Positions 8,369 to 16,411 of a stretch of DNA of 64,000 nucleotides are shown one piece after another (the first letter of the stretch is position 1; every line of letters starts with the position of its first letter). Both the position numbers and the translations under genes were made by a program. The notes below the pieces were generated by a model. The model made no database searches and was not told the DNA's origin. It saw only the letters and a program-made list of their open reading frames with translations. Source of the stretch: Streptomyces sp. WAC 01529 (GTDB taxonomy: Bacteria > Actinomycetota > Actinomycetes > Streptomycetales > Streptomycetaceae); NCBI RefSeq assembly GCF_003945545.1, contig NZ_CP029617.1, positions 186,001 through 250,000 of the forward strand. Reading direction: 5' to 3'.

Positions 8369-9228
8369 CCGGACCGTCCCTCGGCAGCCTGCGCGTGACC
8401 GGCGCGACCCTGCACTACGAAGTGCGCGGTCAAGGCCCGCTCCTGCTGCTGATACCCGGCGGCACGGGCGGCGCGGCCTCGTTCGACGCCATCGCCGACG
8501 ATCTGGCCGCCGAGTACACCGTCGCGACCTACGACCCGCGCGGGATGTCCCGCAGCACGCTGGACGACCCCGGGGCCGAGCAGAGTGTGGCCGAACACGC
8601 CGAAGACGCCTCGCGCGTACTGGAGTTGCTCTCGCCCGGTGAGCCGGCCCGTGTGTTCGGCAGCAGTTCCGGCGCGATCACCGCCGTGCACCTGCTCACC
8701 GCCTGCCCCGAGCGCGTGGAGCGGCTCGTGGCGCATGAGCCGCCGCTGGTGGAGGTGCTGCCCGACGCCGCCGAGCACCGCGCGCTCCTCGCGCGGGTGG
8801 CGGAGACGTTCCGTACGCAGGGGCTGATGCCGGCGATGAGCGTGTTCGCGGCGGGGCTGAAGGCGGGCGAAAGCACCACCGACGGCACTACCGGCGACGC
8901 CTCCACCGGGCCGGAGGCCCAGCTCAGGCTTCCGCCTCAGGCAGCGGCGCGTGCCGAGCGGACGATGGCCGACCTGCCGTACTTCGTGGGGCGCATCGTG
9001 CCGCGCTTCATGTCCTACGCGCCGGACCTCCCCCGGCTTGAGGCGCTGTCGGACCGGCTCGTGCTCGCCTGCGGCCAGGACTCGCGCGGCGAACTGACCT
9101 ACCGCCCGGCCGCGTTCCTGGCCGAGCGCCTGGGTACGGAACTCCTGCACTTCCCCGGCGGGCACACCGGCCTGACCACGCACCCGGCCGAGTTCGCCGA
9201 CGCGCTCCGGAAGGCGTTGCGCGGCTAG
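8365..9228 (+). CDS. Alpha/beta-fold hydrolase
   Basis: A 287-residue cytosolic hydrolase. The nucleophile elbow is GSSSG (in VFGSSSGAITAVHL), and the catalytic His lies in PGGHTGLTTHP near the C-terminus. The PGGTGGAASFDAIADDLA segment carries the oxyanion region, and TYDPRGMSRS is the strand-4 motif typical of the family. It probably hydrolyses an ester, lactone or similar small substrate. The start overlaps the TetR stop (ATGA), so expression should be induced when the repressor binds its ligand. Fold assignment is firm; the reaction is not predictable. Confidence 0.88.
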   Translation: MTGPSLGSLRVTGATLHYEVRGQGPLLLLIPGGTGGAASFDAIADDLAAEYTVATYDPRGMSRSTLDDPGAEQSVAEHAEDASRVLELLSPGEPARVFGSSSGAITAVHLLTACPERVERLVAHEPPLVEVLPDAAEHRALLARVAETFRTQGLMPAMSVFAAGLKAGESTTDGTTGDASTGPEAQLRLPPQAAARAERTMADLPYFVGRIVPRFMSYAPDLPRLEALSDRLVLACGQDSRGELTYRPAAFLAERLGTELLHFPGGHTGLTTHPAEFADALRKALRG

Positions 9229-9250
9229 GCGTGGTCCGGGGCACTTCCGG

Positions 9251-10177
9251 TCACAGGGGGCTGGTCGCCCCGGGTGCGGTCATGCCAGCGCCGATCCGGG
9301 CGGCTGTCTCGCGCAGCCAGATGTGGCCGGCGTCGTGGGTGTGCACCGGGTGCCACCACATGGCCTCCCGCAACGGGACCGCCTCGTAGGGCGGTTCCAG
9401 GACGCGTATGGCGGCGATCGGGGCGAGGAGCCGGGCGAGGCGGGCCTGGATGAGGGCGATGCGGCGGGTGCCCGCCACCATGAGCGGCAGCAGCTGGAAG
9501 CTGTCGACGGAGACCTCCGCGCGCGGTTCGACGCCGAGCATGCCGAGTTGCCGTACGGCGGGGGCGTCGTAGGTCCGCTGGTAGGTGACCCACGGCAGCC
9601 GGGCCAGGTCCTGTCGGGTGAGCCGGTCGCCGACGCTCGGGTGGTCGTCGGCGACCAGGAAGACCCATCGGTCCTCGTAGAGATCGGTGGCGGGGAAGTC
9701 GCTGATCACGCCGTGCGGCATGAAGAGGCCGTCGACCGCGCTCAGCAGTGTGCCCGTGTCGTCGACGACGGTCGGCGGGGTCTGGAGGAAGCGCAGACGG
9801 ATGCCGGGGGCCTCTTTGTGCACGGCGCGGGCGAGTTCGGCGCCGAACACGGACACGGCGTAGTCGGACGCCACGAGCTTGAACTCGCGGCTCTCCTCGG
9901 CCGGGTCGAAGTCGGCCTGGCTGGCGAAGAGCCGCTCCAGCACGTCGTACGCGGTGGAGGTGCGGTCCAGGAGCACCTGGCCGAGGGCGGTGAGTTCGTA
10001 GTGGCCGCCGACGCGGGCGAGCAGCTCGTCGTCGAAGTGGCGGCGCAGGCGGGCGAGGGCGGCGCTCATGGCGGGCTGGCTCAGCCCTACGCGCTGCCCG
10101 GCGTGGGTGACGTTGCGCTCTTCGAGCAGGGCGCGCAGGGCGACGACGAGGTTGAGGTCCAGGCGGGCCAGGTTCAC
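9251..10177 (-). CDS. LysR-type transcriptional regulator of the ring-cleavage operon
   Basis: A 308-residue LysR protein. The winged HTH is at residues about 6-60 (LDLNLVVALRALLEERNVTH, then VGLSQPAMSAALARLRRHF), followed by the periplasmic-binding-like effector domain ending near the C-terminus. The resemblance of the opening (xLDLNLLxxL) is to the NodD/NahR/LinR branch, which often respond to aromatic effectors. I chose the GTG at 10177; the frame continues far upstream, but that part is antisense to the FAH gene. It is divergent from the six-gene catabolic operon, 135 bp away, the classic LysR arrangement. It presumably activates that operon with an aromatic inducer. Confidence 0.9.
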   Translation of the reverse strand: MNLARLDLNLVVALRALLEERNVTHAGQRVGLSQPAMSAALARLRRHFDDELLARVGGHYELTALGQVLLDRTSTAYDVLERLFASQADFDPAEESREFKLVASDYAVSVFGAELARAVHKEAPGIRLRFLQTPPTVVDDTGTLLSAVDGLFMPHGVISDFPATDLYEDRWVFLVADDHPSVGDRLTRQDLARLPWVTYQRTYDAPAVRQLGMLGVEPRAEVSVDSFQLLPLMVAGTRRIALIQARLARLLAPIAAIRVLEPPYEAVPLREAMWWHPVHTHDAGHIWLRETAARIGAGMTAPGATSPL

Positions 10178-10229
10178 GGGCTTCCCTCTCGCGGTTTCGG
10201 CGCCCGACCAGGAGGAATCGACACCGGTG

Positions 10230-10240
10230 ATGACTGTCAT
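10230..10240. promoter_or_regulatory. Short perfect palindrome in LysR/FAH divergent promoter region
   Basis: ATGAC-T-GTCAT is an 11-bp perfect odd palindrome, 52 bp before the LysR start and 72 bp before the FAH start. LysR recognition sites are usually dyads of this size with a T-N11-A core. It is the best dyad in the gap and a plausible regulator-binding site, but such short palindromes also arise by chance. Confidence 0.35.
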
Positions 10241-10312
10241 CCAAGCAATCGATTTCCCTGATCGTGGGTGGCGGGTCCAGATTAGTCCCACCGCACTCGG
10301 GAGGACTTGTCC

Positions 10313-11317
10313 GTGCCATCTGAACCCCTGTCCGCGCTCTTCGCCGGACCCTTCGCCCTCGCCACCCTCTCCGCCCTCGCCACCCCGGACGGGCCCTCGT
10401 TCCCCGCTCTCGTCACCCCTGACGGCCTGGTGCTCGATCTGCGATCCGCCCTCGGCGACGAGCAGTTGACGGTGCGGGGGCTGCTGGAGAACTGGCAGGG
10501 CGTCCTGCCACACCTGCGGGACCTGGCCGTCGACGGCACCGGGGAGCGCGAGCCGCTCGCGGACTTCCGGGTCCACGCCCCGGTCGAACCGCGCCAGGTG
10601 TTCCAGTCGGGCGCCAACTACCGCCAGCACGTCATCGATCTGCACCTGGCCCACAAGGTCCCCGGTGATGAGCGGCCCGAGGCGGAGCGGCGCGCCGAGG
10701 CCGCCGCGATCATGGACCGGCGGGCCGCCGAGGACCTTCCGTACGTGTTCATCGGCCTGCCGAGCGCGATCACCGGCCCCTACGACGAGGTGGTCCTGCC
10801 CGCCTGGGCCGAACATCCGGACTGGGAACTGGAGTTGGCGGCCGTAATCGGCAGGGCCGCGTACCAGGTGTCCGCCGGGGAGGCCTTGGAGTACGTCGCC
10901 GGGTACACGATCGCCAATGACCTGACCGACCGCGCCGGCGTCTTCCGGCGGGACATGCCGCAGATCGGCACCGACTGGCTGCGCAGCAAGAACGCGCCGG
11001 GCTTCACCCCGCTCGGCCCCTGGATCGTGCCCGCCGCGTCGGTCGCCGACCCCGGGGATCTGCGTCTGACGTTGAAGCTGAACGGCGAGACCATGCAGGA
11101 CGAGTCCACGAAGGACATGCTCTTCAGCGTGGCACGGATGGTGGCATACGCCTCCCAGAGCGCCCAACTGCTCCCCGGCGACCTGGTGTTGACCGGCTCC
11201 CCCGCGGGCAACGGCATGCACTGGGGGCGGCTGCTGCGGGCCGGTGACGTCATGGAGGGCTCGATCGCCGGGCTCGGTGCGCAGCGCACCCGCTGTGTCG
11301 CGGCGACGGCGTCGTGA
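10313..11317 (+). CDS. Fumarylacetoacetate hydrolase-family protein (first gene of catabolic operon)
   Basis: A 334-residue FAH-fold enzyme. The metal-site region has the WELELAAVIGRAAYQVS segment, whose paired acidic residues are usual FAH ligands, and a further GYTIANDLTDR motif. The C-terminal LLPGDLVLTGSPAGNG and MEGSIAGLG strands are typical of the catalytic domain. FAH-fold enzymes in aromatic meta-cleavage pathways act as hydratases, decarboxylases or C-C hydrolases on oxo-acid intermediates. The GTG at 10313 is favoured because GGGAGG lies 8 bp upstream; a TTG at 10307 is too close to it. It overlaps the cyclase gene (GTGA). A second FAH protein ends the same operon. Confidence 0.88.
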   Translation: MPSEPLSALFAGPFALATLSALATPDGPSFPALVTPDGLVLDLRSALGDEQLTVRGLLENWQGVLPHLRDLAVDGTGEREPLADFRVHAPVEPRQVFQSGANYRQHVIDLHLAHKVPGDERPEAERRAEAAAIMDRRAAEDLPYVFIGLPSAITGPYDEVVLPAWAEHPDWELELAAVIGRAAYQVSAGEALEYVAGYTIANDLTDRAGVFRRDMPQIGTDWLRSKNAPGFTPLGPWIVPAASVADPGDLRLTLKLNGETMQDESTKDMLFSVARMVAYASQSAQLLPGDLVLTGSPAGNGMHWGRLLRAGDVMEGSIAGLGAQRTRCVAATAS

Positions 11318-12276
11318 TCCTCGACCGGCGCGACCCCGAGGCCGCCATCGCCGAGGCCGCCAAGGCGTGCTCCAACTGGGGGCGTTGGGGCGAGGACGAC
11401 CGGCTCGGCACGCTCAACTTCCTGGACGCGGCCAAGCGGCGCGAGGGTGCCGCGCTCGTGCGGCGCGGAGTCAGCTTCTCGCTGTCGCAGCGCTTCGACA
11501 TGGACGGCCCGCAGCAGGGCTGGCGGCGGCGCACCAACCCCGTGCACACCATGCTCGACACCGGCGCCGACGCGGCGCTCGGCAACCAGGGCTTCCCGCA
11601 CGGGCTCGGCGGCGCCGACGACGTGATCACCATGCCGTTGCAGTGCTCGACGCAGTGGGACGGGCTCGGCCACATCTTCGACCACGGCAAGGCGTGGAAC
11701 GGCCGGGACGCCGCGAGGACCGTGACCTCCGACGGCGACCTGGTCACCGGCATCGAGCACATGGCGCCGTACGTCGCCGGGCGCGGCGTGCTCCTGGACG
11801 TGGGCCGTGTCATCGGCGAGGGCGGCGAGTTGCCCGACGGTTTCGCCATCACCGAGGCGCACCTGGCCGCCACGGCCGAGGCGCACGGAGTCAGCGTGGG
11901 GCGCGGAGACATCGTGCTGGTGCGTACGGGACGGTTCACGCGGGCGCTCCGCGAGGGGTGGGGCGCGTACGCGGGCGGGCCCGCACCCGGCCTGTCGTTC
12001 GGCACGGCGGGGTGGCTGCACCGCACGGAGATCGCGGCGATCGCCACCGACACCTGGGGTTTCGAGGTGCGCCCGAACGAGTTCGAGCGGGCCTTCCAGC
12101 CGCTGCACCAAGTGGCGATCCCCCACATAGGCCTGCTCATCGGTGAGATGTGGGACCTGGAGGCGCTGGCCGCCGACTGCTCGGCCGACGGCGCGTACGC
12201 GTTCTGGCTCACCGCCGCTCCCCTGCCCATCACCGGCGCCGTCGGCTCCCCCGTCAGCCCCCTCGCCGTCAAGTAA
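11314..12276 (+). CDS. Cyclase-family protein (kynurenine-formamidase-like fold)
   Basis: A 320-residue member of the putative cyclase family, metal-dependent hydrolases related to bacterial kynurenine formamidase. The N-terminal NWGRWGEDDRLGTLNFL motif and the metal-binding stretch STQWDGLGHIF (a variant of the HxGTHxDxPxH motif) are visible. The variant lacks the first His, as in the longer subfamily often found in aromatic degradation clusters. These enzymes open amide or lactone bonds. It starts at a GTG overlapping the FAH stop and is followed after 24 bp by the monooxygenase, so it belongs to the same operon. Its likely role is hydrolysis of a ring-derived amide or lactone intermediate. 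Confidence 0.85.
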   Translation: MILDRRDPEAAIAEAAKACSNWGRWGEDDRLGTLNFLDAAKRREGAALVRRGVSFSLSQRFDMDGPQQGWRRRTNPVHTMLDTGADAALGNQGFPHGLGGADDVITMPLQCSTQWDGLGHIFDHGKAWNGRDAARTVTSDGDLVTGIEHMAPYVAGRGVLLDVGRVIGEGGELPDGFAITEAHLAATAEAHGVSVGRGDIVLVRTGRFTRALREGWGAYAGGPAPGLSFGTAGWLHRTEIAAIATDTWGFEVRPNEFERAFQPLHQVAIPHIGLLIGEMWDLEALAADCSADGAYAFWLTAAPLPITGAVGSPVSPLAVK

Positions 12277-12300
12277 CCGGCGGAACGGAGAAGTTCTCCC

Positions 12301-13431
12301 ATGAGCACACCCCGCACGGTCCTCGTCGTCGGCGGCGGCGCGGCCGGCAACGCCGTCACGATCCTGCTGCGCCGCGCCGGGATCGCGGTGGACCTGATCG
12401 AGGCCAAGGACGACTGGAACGCGACCGCGGGCTCCGGCATCACCCTCCAGGGCAACGCCCTGCGCGTGCTGCGCGAACTCGGCGTGTGGAAGCGGGTGCG
12501 GGCGTGCGGCTACGGCTTCGACGCGGTCGGCATCACCGCTCCCGACGGCACCGTCCTGCATGTCGCGGAGGATCTGCGCACGGGCGGCGACGACCTGCCC
12601 GCCACGGTCGGCATGCGGCGCCCGCAGTTGCAGGGCGTCCTGATCGACGCCGTCCGCGCGAGCGGCGCCCGGGTCCGCCTGGGCACCCGGGCGGCCTCCC
12701 TGGACCAGGACGCGCGGGGCGTCTCGGTGACGTTCACCGACGGCACCGCGGGCCGCTACGACCTGGTGGTCGCCGCCGACGGGCTCGGCTCCGCGACGCG
12801 CGCCGCCATCGGCATCACCGCGCGACCCGAACCAACCGGCATGGCCATCTGGCGGGTCGCTGCCCCGCGCCCGGCCGGGGTGACCCGCAGCGACCTCACC
12901 TACGGCGGTCCGGCGTACATCGCGGGCTACTCCCCGACCAGTGACACGACCCTGTACGCGTTCGTCGTCGAGGCCGCCCGCGACCGGGCGTCCATCCCCC
13001 CGGAGTCGTACGCCGACGAGATGCGCCGGCTGGCCCGCGCCTACGGCGGTTTCTGGCCCGAGATCACCGCGCACATCACCGACCCCGCGCAAGTCAACTA
13101 CACGTGGTTCGACCGGATGCTGGTGCAGGGCGCGTGGCACCGCGGCCGGGTCGTCCTCGCCGGTGACGCCGCGCACTGCTGCCCGCCCACCCTCGCGCAG
13201 GGCGCCGCCCTTTCGCTGGAGGACGCCTGGGTGCTCGCGCGGATGCTCGCCTCCGCCCGTTCCTGGGACGACGCGTTGCTGCGGGCGTACTACGAGCGGC
13301 GGATCGCGCGCGTGAAGCCGGTCGTGGAGGCGTCCGTGCGGATCGGGCAGTGGCAGCTCGACGGCGCCCGCGACGCGGACGTGCCCGGCCTGATGGGCCG
13401 CACGATGACGATGCTCCGGGAGCTGCCGTGA
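12301..13431 (+). CDS. FAD-dependent aromatic monooxygenase
   Basis: A 376-residue class A flavoprotein hydroxylase. The Rossmann dinucleotide motif VLVVGGGAAGNAVT is at residues 7-20. The DG-type segment VVAADGLGSATR is central, and the second FAD motif VVLAGDAAH (D289) is followed by PTLAQGAALSLEDAWVLARML. This is the p-hydroxybenzoate/salicylate hydroxylase group, which uses NAD(P)H and O2 to hydroxylate an aromatic acid. The gene sits third in the operon, before a decarboxylase and an extradiol dioxygenase, so it most likely makes the dihydroxylated ring that the dioxygenase cuts. It ends in a GTGA overlap with the next gene. Confidence 0.92.
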   Translation: MSTPRTVLVVGGGAAGNAVTILLRRAGIAVDLIEAKDDWNATAGSGITLQGNALRVLRELGVWKRVRACGYGFDAVGITAPDGTVLHVAEDLRTGGDDLPATVGMRRPQLQGVLIDAVRASGARVRLGTRAASLDQDARGVSVTFTDGTAGRYDLVVAADGLGSATRAAIGITARPEPTGMAIWRVAAPRPAGVTRSDLTYGGPAYIAGYSPTSDTTLYAFVVEAARDRASIPPESYADEMRRLARAYGGFWPEITAHITDPAQVNYTWFDRMLVQGAWHRGRVVLAGDAAHCCPPTLAQGAALSLEDAWVLARMLASARSWDDALLRAYYERRIARVKPVVEASVRIGQWQLDGARDADVPGLMGRTMTMLRELP

Positions 13432-14432
13432 CCCTGCCCACGGTCGATGTGCACGCGCACGTCCTGCTGCCCGAGGTCGACGCTCTGGTCGGCGCCCTGG
13501 CGGGGTCCGCCGACGCCAGGGCGCTCGACGCACGGCGCAACGGGCCCGCCGCCCTCGCGGTCAACGGCCGGATGGTGCGCGAGCGCGTCCCCCTGATGAC
13601 CGAGGTCCCCGCGCGCCTCGCCGCGATGGACCGCCAGGGCGTGGACGTGCAGCTGGTCAGCCCCTCCCCCTCGCACTATCACTACTGGTCGGACGGGGAG
13701 ACGGCCGAGAAGGTGTACCGGCTGGCCAACGAGGCGACCGCCGCGCACTGTTCGGCCGCGCCCGACCGGCTGCGCGGCCTGGGACTCGTACCGCTCCAGC
13801 ATCCGGAACACACCTCGCGCGCCCTCGATCACGCCCTCGCGCAGGGGCTGGCCGGAGTGGAGATCTCCAGTCACGCTCCCGGCCGGGAGCTGTCCGACCC
13901 GGCCTACGAACGGTTCTGGTCGCGCGCCGAGGAGACCGGCGCGATCGTCTTCCTGCACCCCTTCGGCTGCACGCTCGACGAACGGCTCGACCAGTGGTAC
14001 CTGTCGAACTCCGTCGGGCAGCCCGTCGAGAACGCCGTCGCGCTCTGCCATCTCATCCTCTCCGGCGTGCTCGACCGCCACCCCGGCCTGAAGCTGATCG
14101 CGGCGCACGGCGGCGGCTATCTGCCCACCCATATGGGCCGCTGCGACCACGCGTGGACCTCCCGCGCCGACGCGCGCGCCGGCTGTGCCCGGCTTCCCAG
14201 CAGCTATCTGACGCGGCTCCACTTCGACTCGCTCGTCCACGATCCGTACGCCTTGCGGGAGTTGATCCGCGTCGCGGGCGCCGGCCGGGTGCTGCTCGGC
14301 TCCGACTTCCCCTTCGACATGGGGAGCGACGACCCGGTCGGCGCGCTGCGTGCCGCGGGCCTGTCCGACGCCGACTTCCACGCCATACGCGCCGGCAACG
14401 CCGCCGCGCTGCTCGACCTCGCCCTCACCTGA
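13428..14432 (+). CDS. Amidohydrolase-family (ACMSD-like) decarboxylase
   Basis: A 334-residue amidohydrolase-2 family enzyme. Metal ligands expected for the ACMSD/resorcylate decarboxylase group are visible: VDVHAHV at residues 6-12, the His of IVFLHPFG, the LIAAHGGGYLP motif, and the Asp of LLGSDFPFD near the C-terminus. Family members decarboxylate aromatic acids or aminocarboxymuconate semialdehyde without oxidation. In this operon it could act before ring cleavage (removing a carboxylate from a hydroxylated benzoate) or after it. The GTG start overlaps the monooxygenase stop, and the dioxygenase begins 10 bp later. Confidence 0.88.
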   Translation: MTLPTVDVHAHVLLPEVDALVGALAGSADARALDARRNGPAALAVNGRMVRERVPLMTEVPARLAAMDRQGVDVQLVSPSPSHYHYWSDGETAEKVYRLANEATAAHCSAAPDRLRGLGLVPLQHPEHTSRALDHALAQGLAGVEISSHAPGRELSDPAYERFWSRAEETGAIVFLHPFGCTLDERLDQWYLSNSVGQPVENAVALCHLILSGVLDRHPGLKLIAAHGGGYLPTHMGRCDHAWTSRADARAGCARLPSSYLTRLHFDSLVHDPYALRELIRVAGAGRVLLGSDFPFDMGSDDPVGALRAAGLSDADFHAIRAGNAAALLDLALT

Positions 14433-14442
14433 CGGAGGAACC

Positions 14443-15381
14443 ATGAGCACACGCCTTCTCACCCACCTGCGGCACGTCGACCTCGCCGTGCCCGACTACG
14501 ACAAGCAGCTCGACTTCTACGCGGGCGTCTGGGGCCTGACCAAGGTCGCCGAGGACTCCGGCCTCTCCTTCCTCGCCGCCGAGGGCTCGCCCGAGCAGTA
14601 CGTCGTACGGCTGCGGAAGGCCGCGGAGAAGCGCCTCGACCTCGTCTCCTACGGGGCCGCGAGCCCCGCCGACGTGGACACGCTCGCCGAGCGGCTCCTC
14701 GCCGGGGGCGTGCCGTTGATCTCCCGGCCGGGCAAGGTCGACACGCCCGGGGGTGGTTACGGCTTCCGCTTCTTCGACGTCGACGGACGCACCCTAGAGG
14801 TCTCCGCCGACGTCGGCGTGCGGCGGCACCGCAAGATAGCGGAGAAGGAGTCCATCCCGGTCAAGCTCTCCCACGTCGTGCTCAACTCCCCCGACCTCGA
14901 ACGGACTCGGGAGTGGTACGAGCGCCATCTCGGTTTCCGGCTCTCCGACACCCTCAGCTCGCCGCGGATGGGCGAGGTCATGCACTTCATGCGGATCTCC
15001 ACCCAGCACCACTCCATGGCGATCGCGCGGGGCCCGCACACGGCGCTGCACCACATCTCCTTCGAGATGCGCGGTCTCGACGAGTACATGCGCGGCTCCG
15101 GGCGTGTCATGCGCGCCGGGTTCAGGAAGATCTGGGGCCCGGGCCGCCATCTGGCGGGGGACAACACCTTCACCTACTTCCTGGACCCGCACGGCAACAC
15201 CGTCGAGTACACGACGGAGCTGGAGTGCCTGGACGAGGACACCTGGCACCCGCACGTCCACGACTTCTCCCGGCCCGAGGTCACCGACCAGTGGGGCACC
15301 GCGAACCCCATGAACGAGCTGATCGCCAAGGAGTCCTTCAACGACCCCGACCGCGGCGTGTTCGTCGCGCCGCCGGTCTGA
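14443..15381 (+). CDS. Extradiol ring-cleavage dioxygenase (VOC superfamily)
   Basis: A 312-residue two-domain type I extradiol dioxygenase, the size of catechol 2,3-dioxygenases. The C-terminal domain has all three iron ligands in their usual contexts: His of LSHVVLNSPDLERT, His of ALHHISFEM and Glu of GNTVEYTTELE. The N-terminal module (LRHVDLAVPDY, then GYGFRFFDVDGRTLEVS) is the structural repeat. It inserts both atoms of O2 next to the two hydroxyls of a catecholic ring. The ATG at 14443 is preceded by GGAGGAACC; the frame extends upstream, but there it overlaps the decarboxylase. It is the ring-cleaving step of this operon. Confidence 0.92.
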   Translation: MSTRLLTHLRHVDLAVPDYDKQLDFYAGVWGLTKVAEDSGLSFLAAEGSPEQYVVRLRKAAEKRLDLVSYGAASPADVDTLAERLLAGGVPLISRPGKVDTPGGGYGFRFFDVDGRTLEVSADVGVRRHRKIAEKESIPVKLSHVVLNSPDLERTREWYERHLGFRLSDTLSSPRMGEVMHFMRISTQHHSMAIARGPHTALHHISFEMRGLDEYMRGSGRVMRAGFRKIWGPGRHLAGDNTFTYFLDPHGNTVEYTTELECLDEDTWHPHVHDFSRPEVTDQWGTANPMNELIAKESFNDPDRGVFVAPPV

Positions 15382-15408
15382 ACCCCCCAGATCGTCGGGA
15401 GTCACTTC

Positions 15409-16395
15409 ATGCGTTTCGCCGCCTACGCGCATCAAGGCCACCGCCGGGTGGCCGTCGTCCGGGAGGACGGCATGCTCTTCCCGCTGCCCGGCGTCGACTC
15501 CCTCACCGCTCTGCTCGCGGCGGCGGACGGACTGGCGGGAGTGCTCGCCGCGGGAACACCGGCCCTCACCGCGCCGCCCGGCCCCCACGTCTCCCGGGTC
15601 CGGCTGCTCCCTCCGCTTCAGCCGCCGTCCGTCAGGGACTTCGTCACCTTCGAGGAGCATGTGGAGGGCGTACGGCGGTCCGTGGACGCCGACCACGGCG
15701 TGCCGGAGCAGTGGTACGCGGCTCCGACGTTCTACTTCACCAATCCGCACGCGATCCACGGACCGTACGACGACATCCCGATGCCGCCCGGCTCGGCGCT
15801 CCTCGACTTCGAGCTGGAGGTCGGCGCGGTGATCGGGCGGGCGGGCCGCGATCTCACACCCGCGCGGGCCCGCGACCACATCGTGGGCTACACCGTCCTC
15901 AACGACTGGTCGGCCCGCGACCTCCAGGCCGCCGAGATGAAGGTCGGCCTCGGCCCGTGCAAGGGCAAGGACACCGCCACCACGCTCGGCCCGTACCTGG
16001 TCACCGCCGACGAGCTGGAGCCGTACCGCGACGGCGAGGGCTTCCTGCGGCTCGCGCTCACCGCCGAGGTCAACGGCGAGGTCGTGGGCGAGGACCTGCT
16101 GTCCCACATGAGCTGGACGTTCGAGGAGATGACCGCCTACGCCTCCCGCGGCACCCTCGTCGTCCCCGGCGACGTCCTCGGCTCCGGCACCTGCGGCAAC
16201 GGCGGCTGCCTCGCCGAGCTGTGGGGCCTGCGCGGCGCGCAGGACCCGCCGCCGCTGAAGCCCGGCGACACCGTCACGCTTACCGCCGAGGGCATCGGCA
16301 CACTCACCAACACCGTCGTTCCCGGCCCCGAGCCGGTCCCGCTCCCGAGGGGCCGCCGCCGCAGCCGGGACCGTACCTCTCGACGCCAGCGGTGA
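15409..16395 (+). CDS. Fumarylacetoacetate hydrolase-family protein (last gene of catabolic operon)
   Basis: A 328-residue FAH-fold enzyme, different from the one that opens the operon. The metal-site motifs are clear: FVTFEEHVEGV (E-H pair), then LLDFELEVGAVIGRAG and VLNDWSARDLQ. Its C-terminal domain contains VVPGDVLGSGTCGNGGC, as in fumarylacetoacetase-like hydrolases that carry a Cys near the active site. It should process the ring-cleavage product by hydrolysis of a C-C bond or by hydration. The last 15 residues are strongly basic. It converges on the aldo/keto reductase with only 16 bp between stops. Confidence 0.9.
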   Translation: MRFAAYAHQGHRRVAVVREDGMLFPLPGVDSLTALLAAADGLAGVLAAGTPALTAPPGPHVSRVRLLPPLQPPSVRDFVTFEEHVEGVRRSVDADHGVPEQWYAAPTFYFTNPHAIHGPYDDIPMPPGSALLDFELEVGAVIGRAGRDLTPARARDHIVGYTVLNDWSARDLQAAEMKVGLGPCKGKDTATTLGPYLVTADELEPYRDGEGFLRLALTAEVNGEVVGEDLLSHMSWTFEEMTAYASRGTLVVPGDVLGSGTCGNGGCLAELWGLRGAQDPPPLKPGDTVTLTAEGIGTLTNTVVPGPEPVPLPRGRRRSRDRTSRRQR

Positions 16396-16411
16396 CCGGT
16401 GGCGCGCCGCC

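Noticed and set aside
10313..16395. Tryptophan/kynurenine pathway operon
   Set aside because: The cyclase and ACMSD-like genes suggest it, but there is no kynureninase or cupin-type 3-hydroxyanthranilate dioxygenase; the ring-cleaving enzyme is a VOC extradiol dioxygenase instead.
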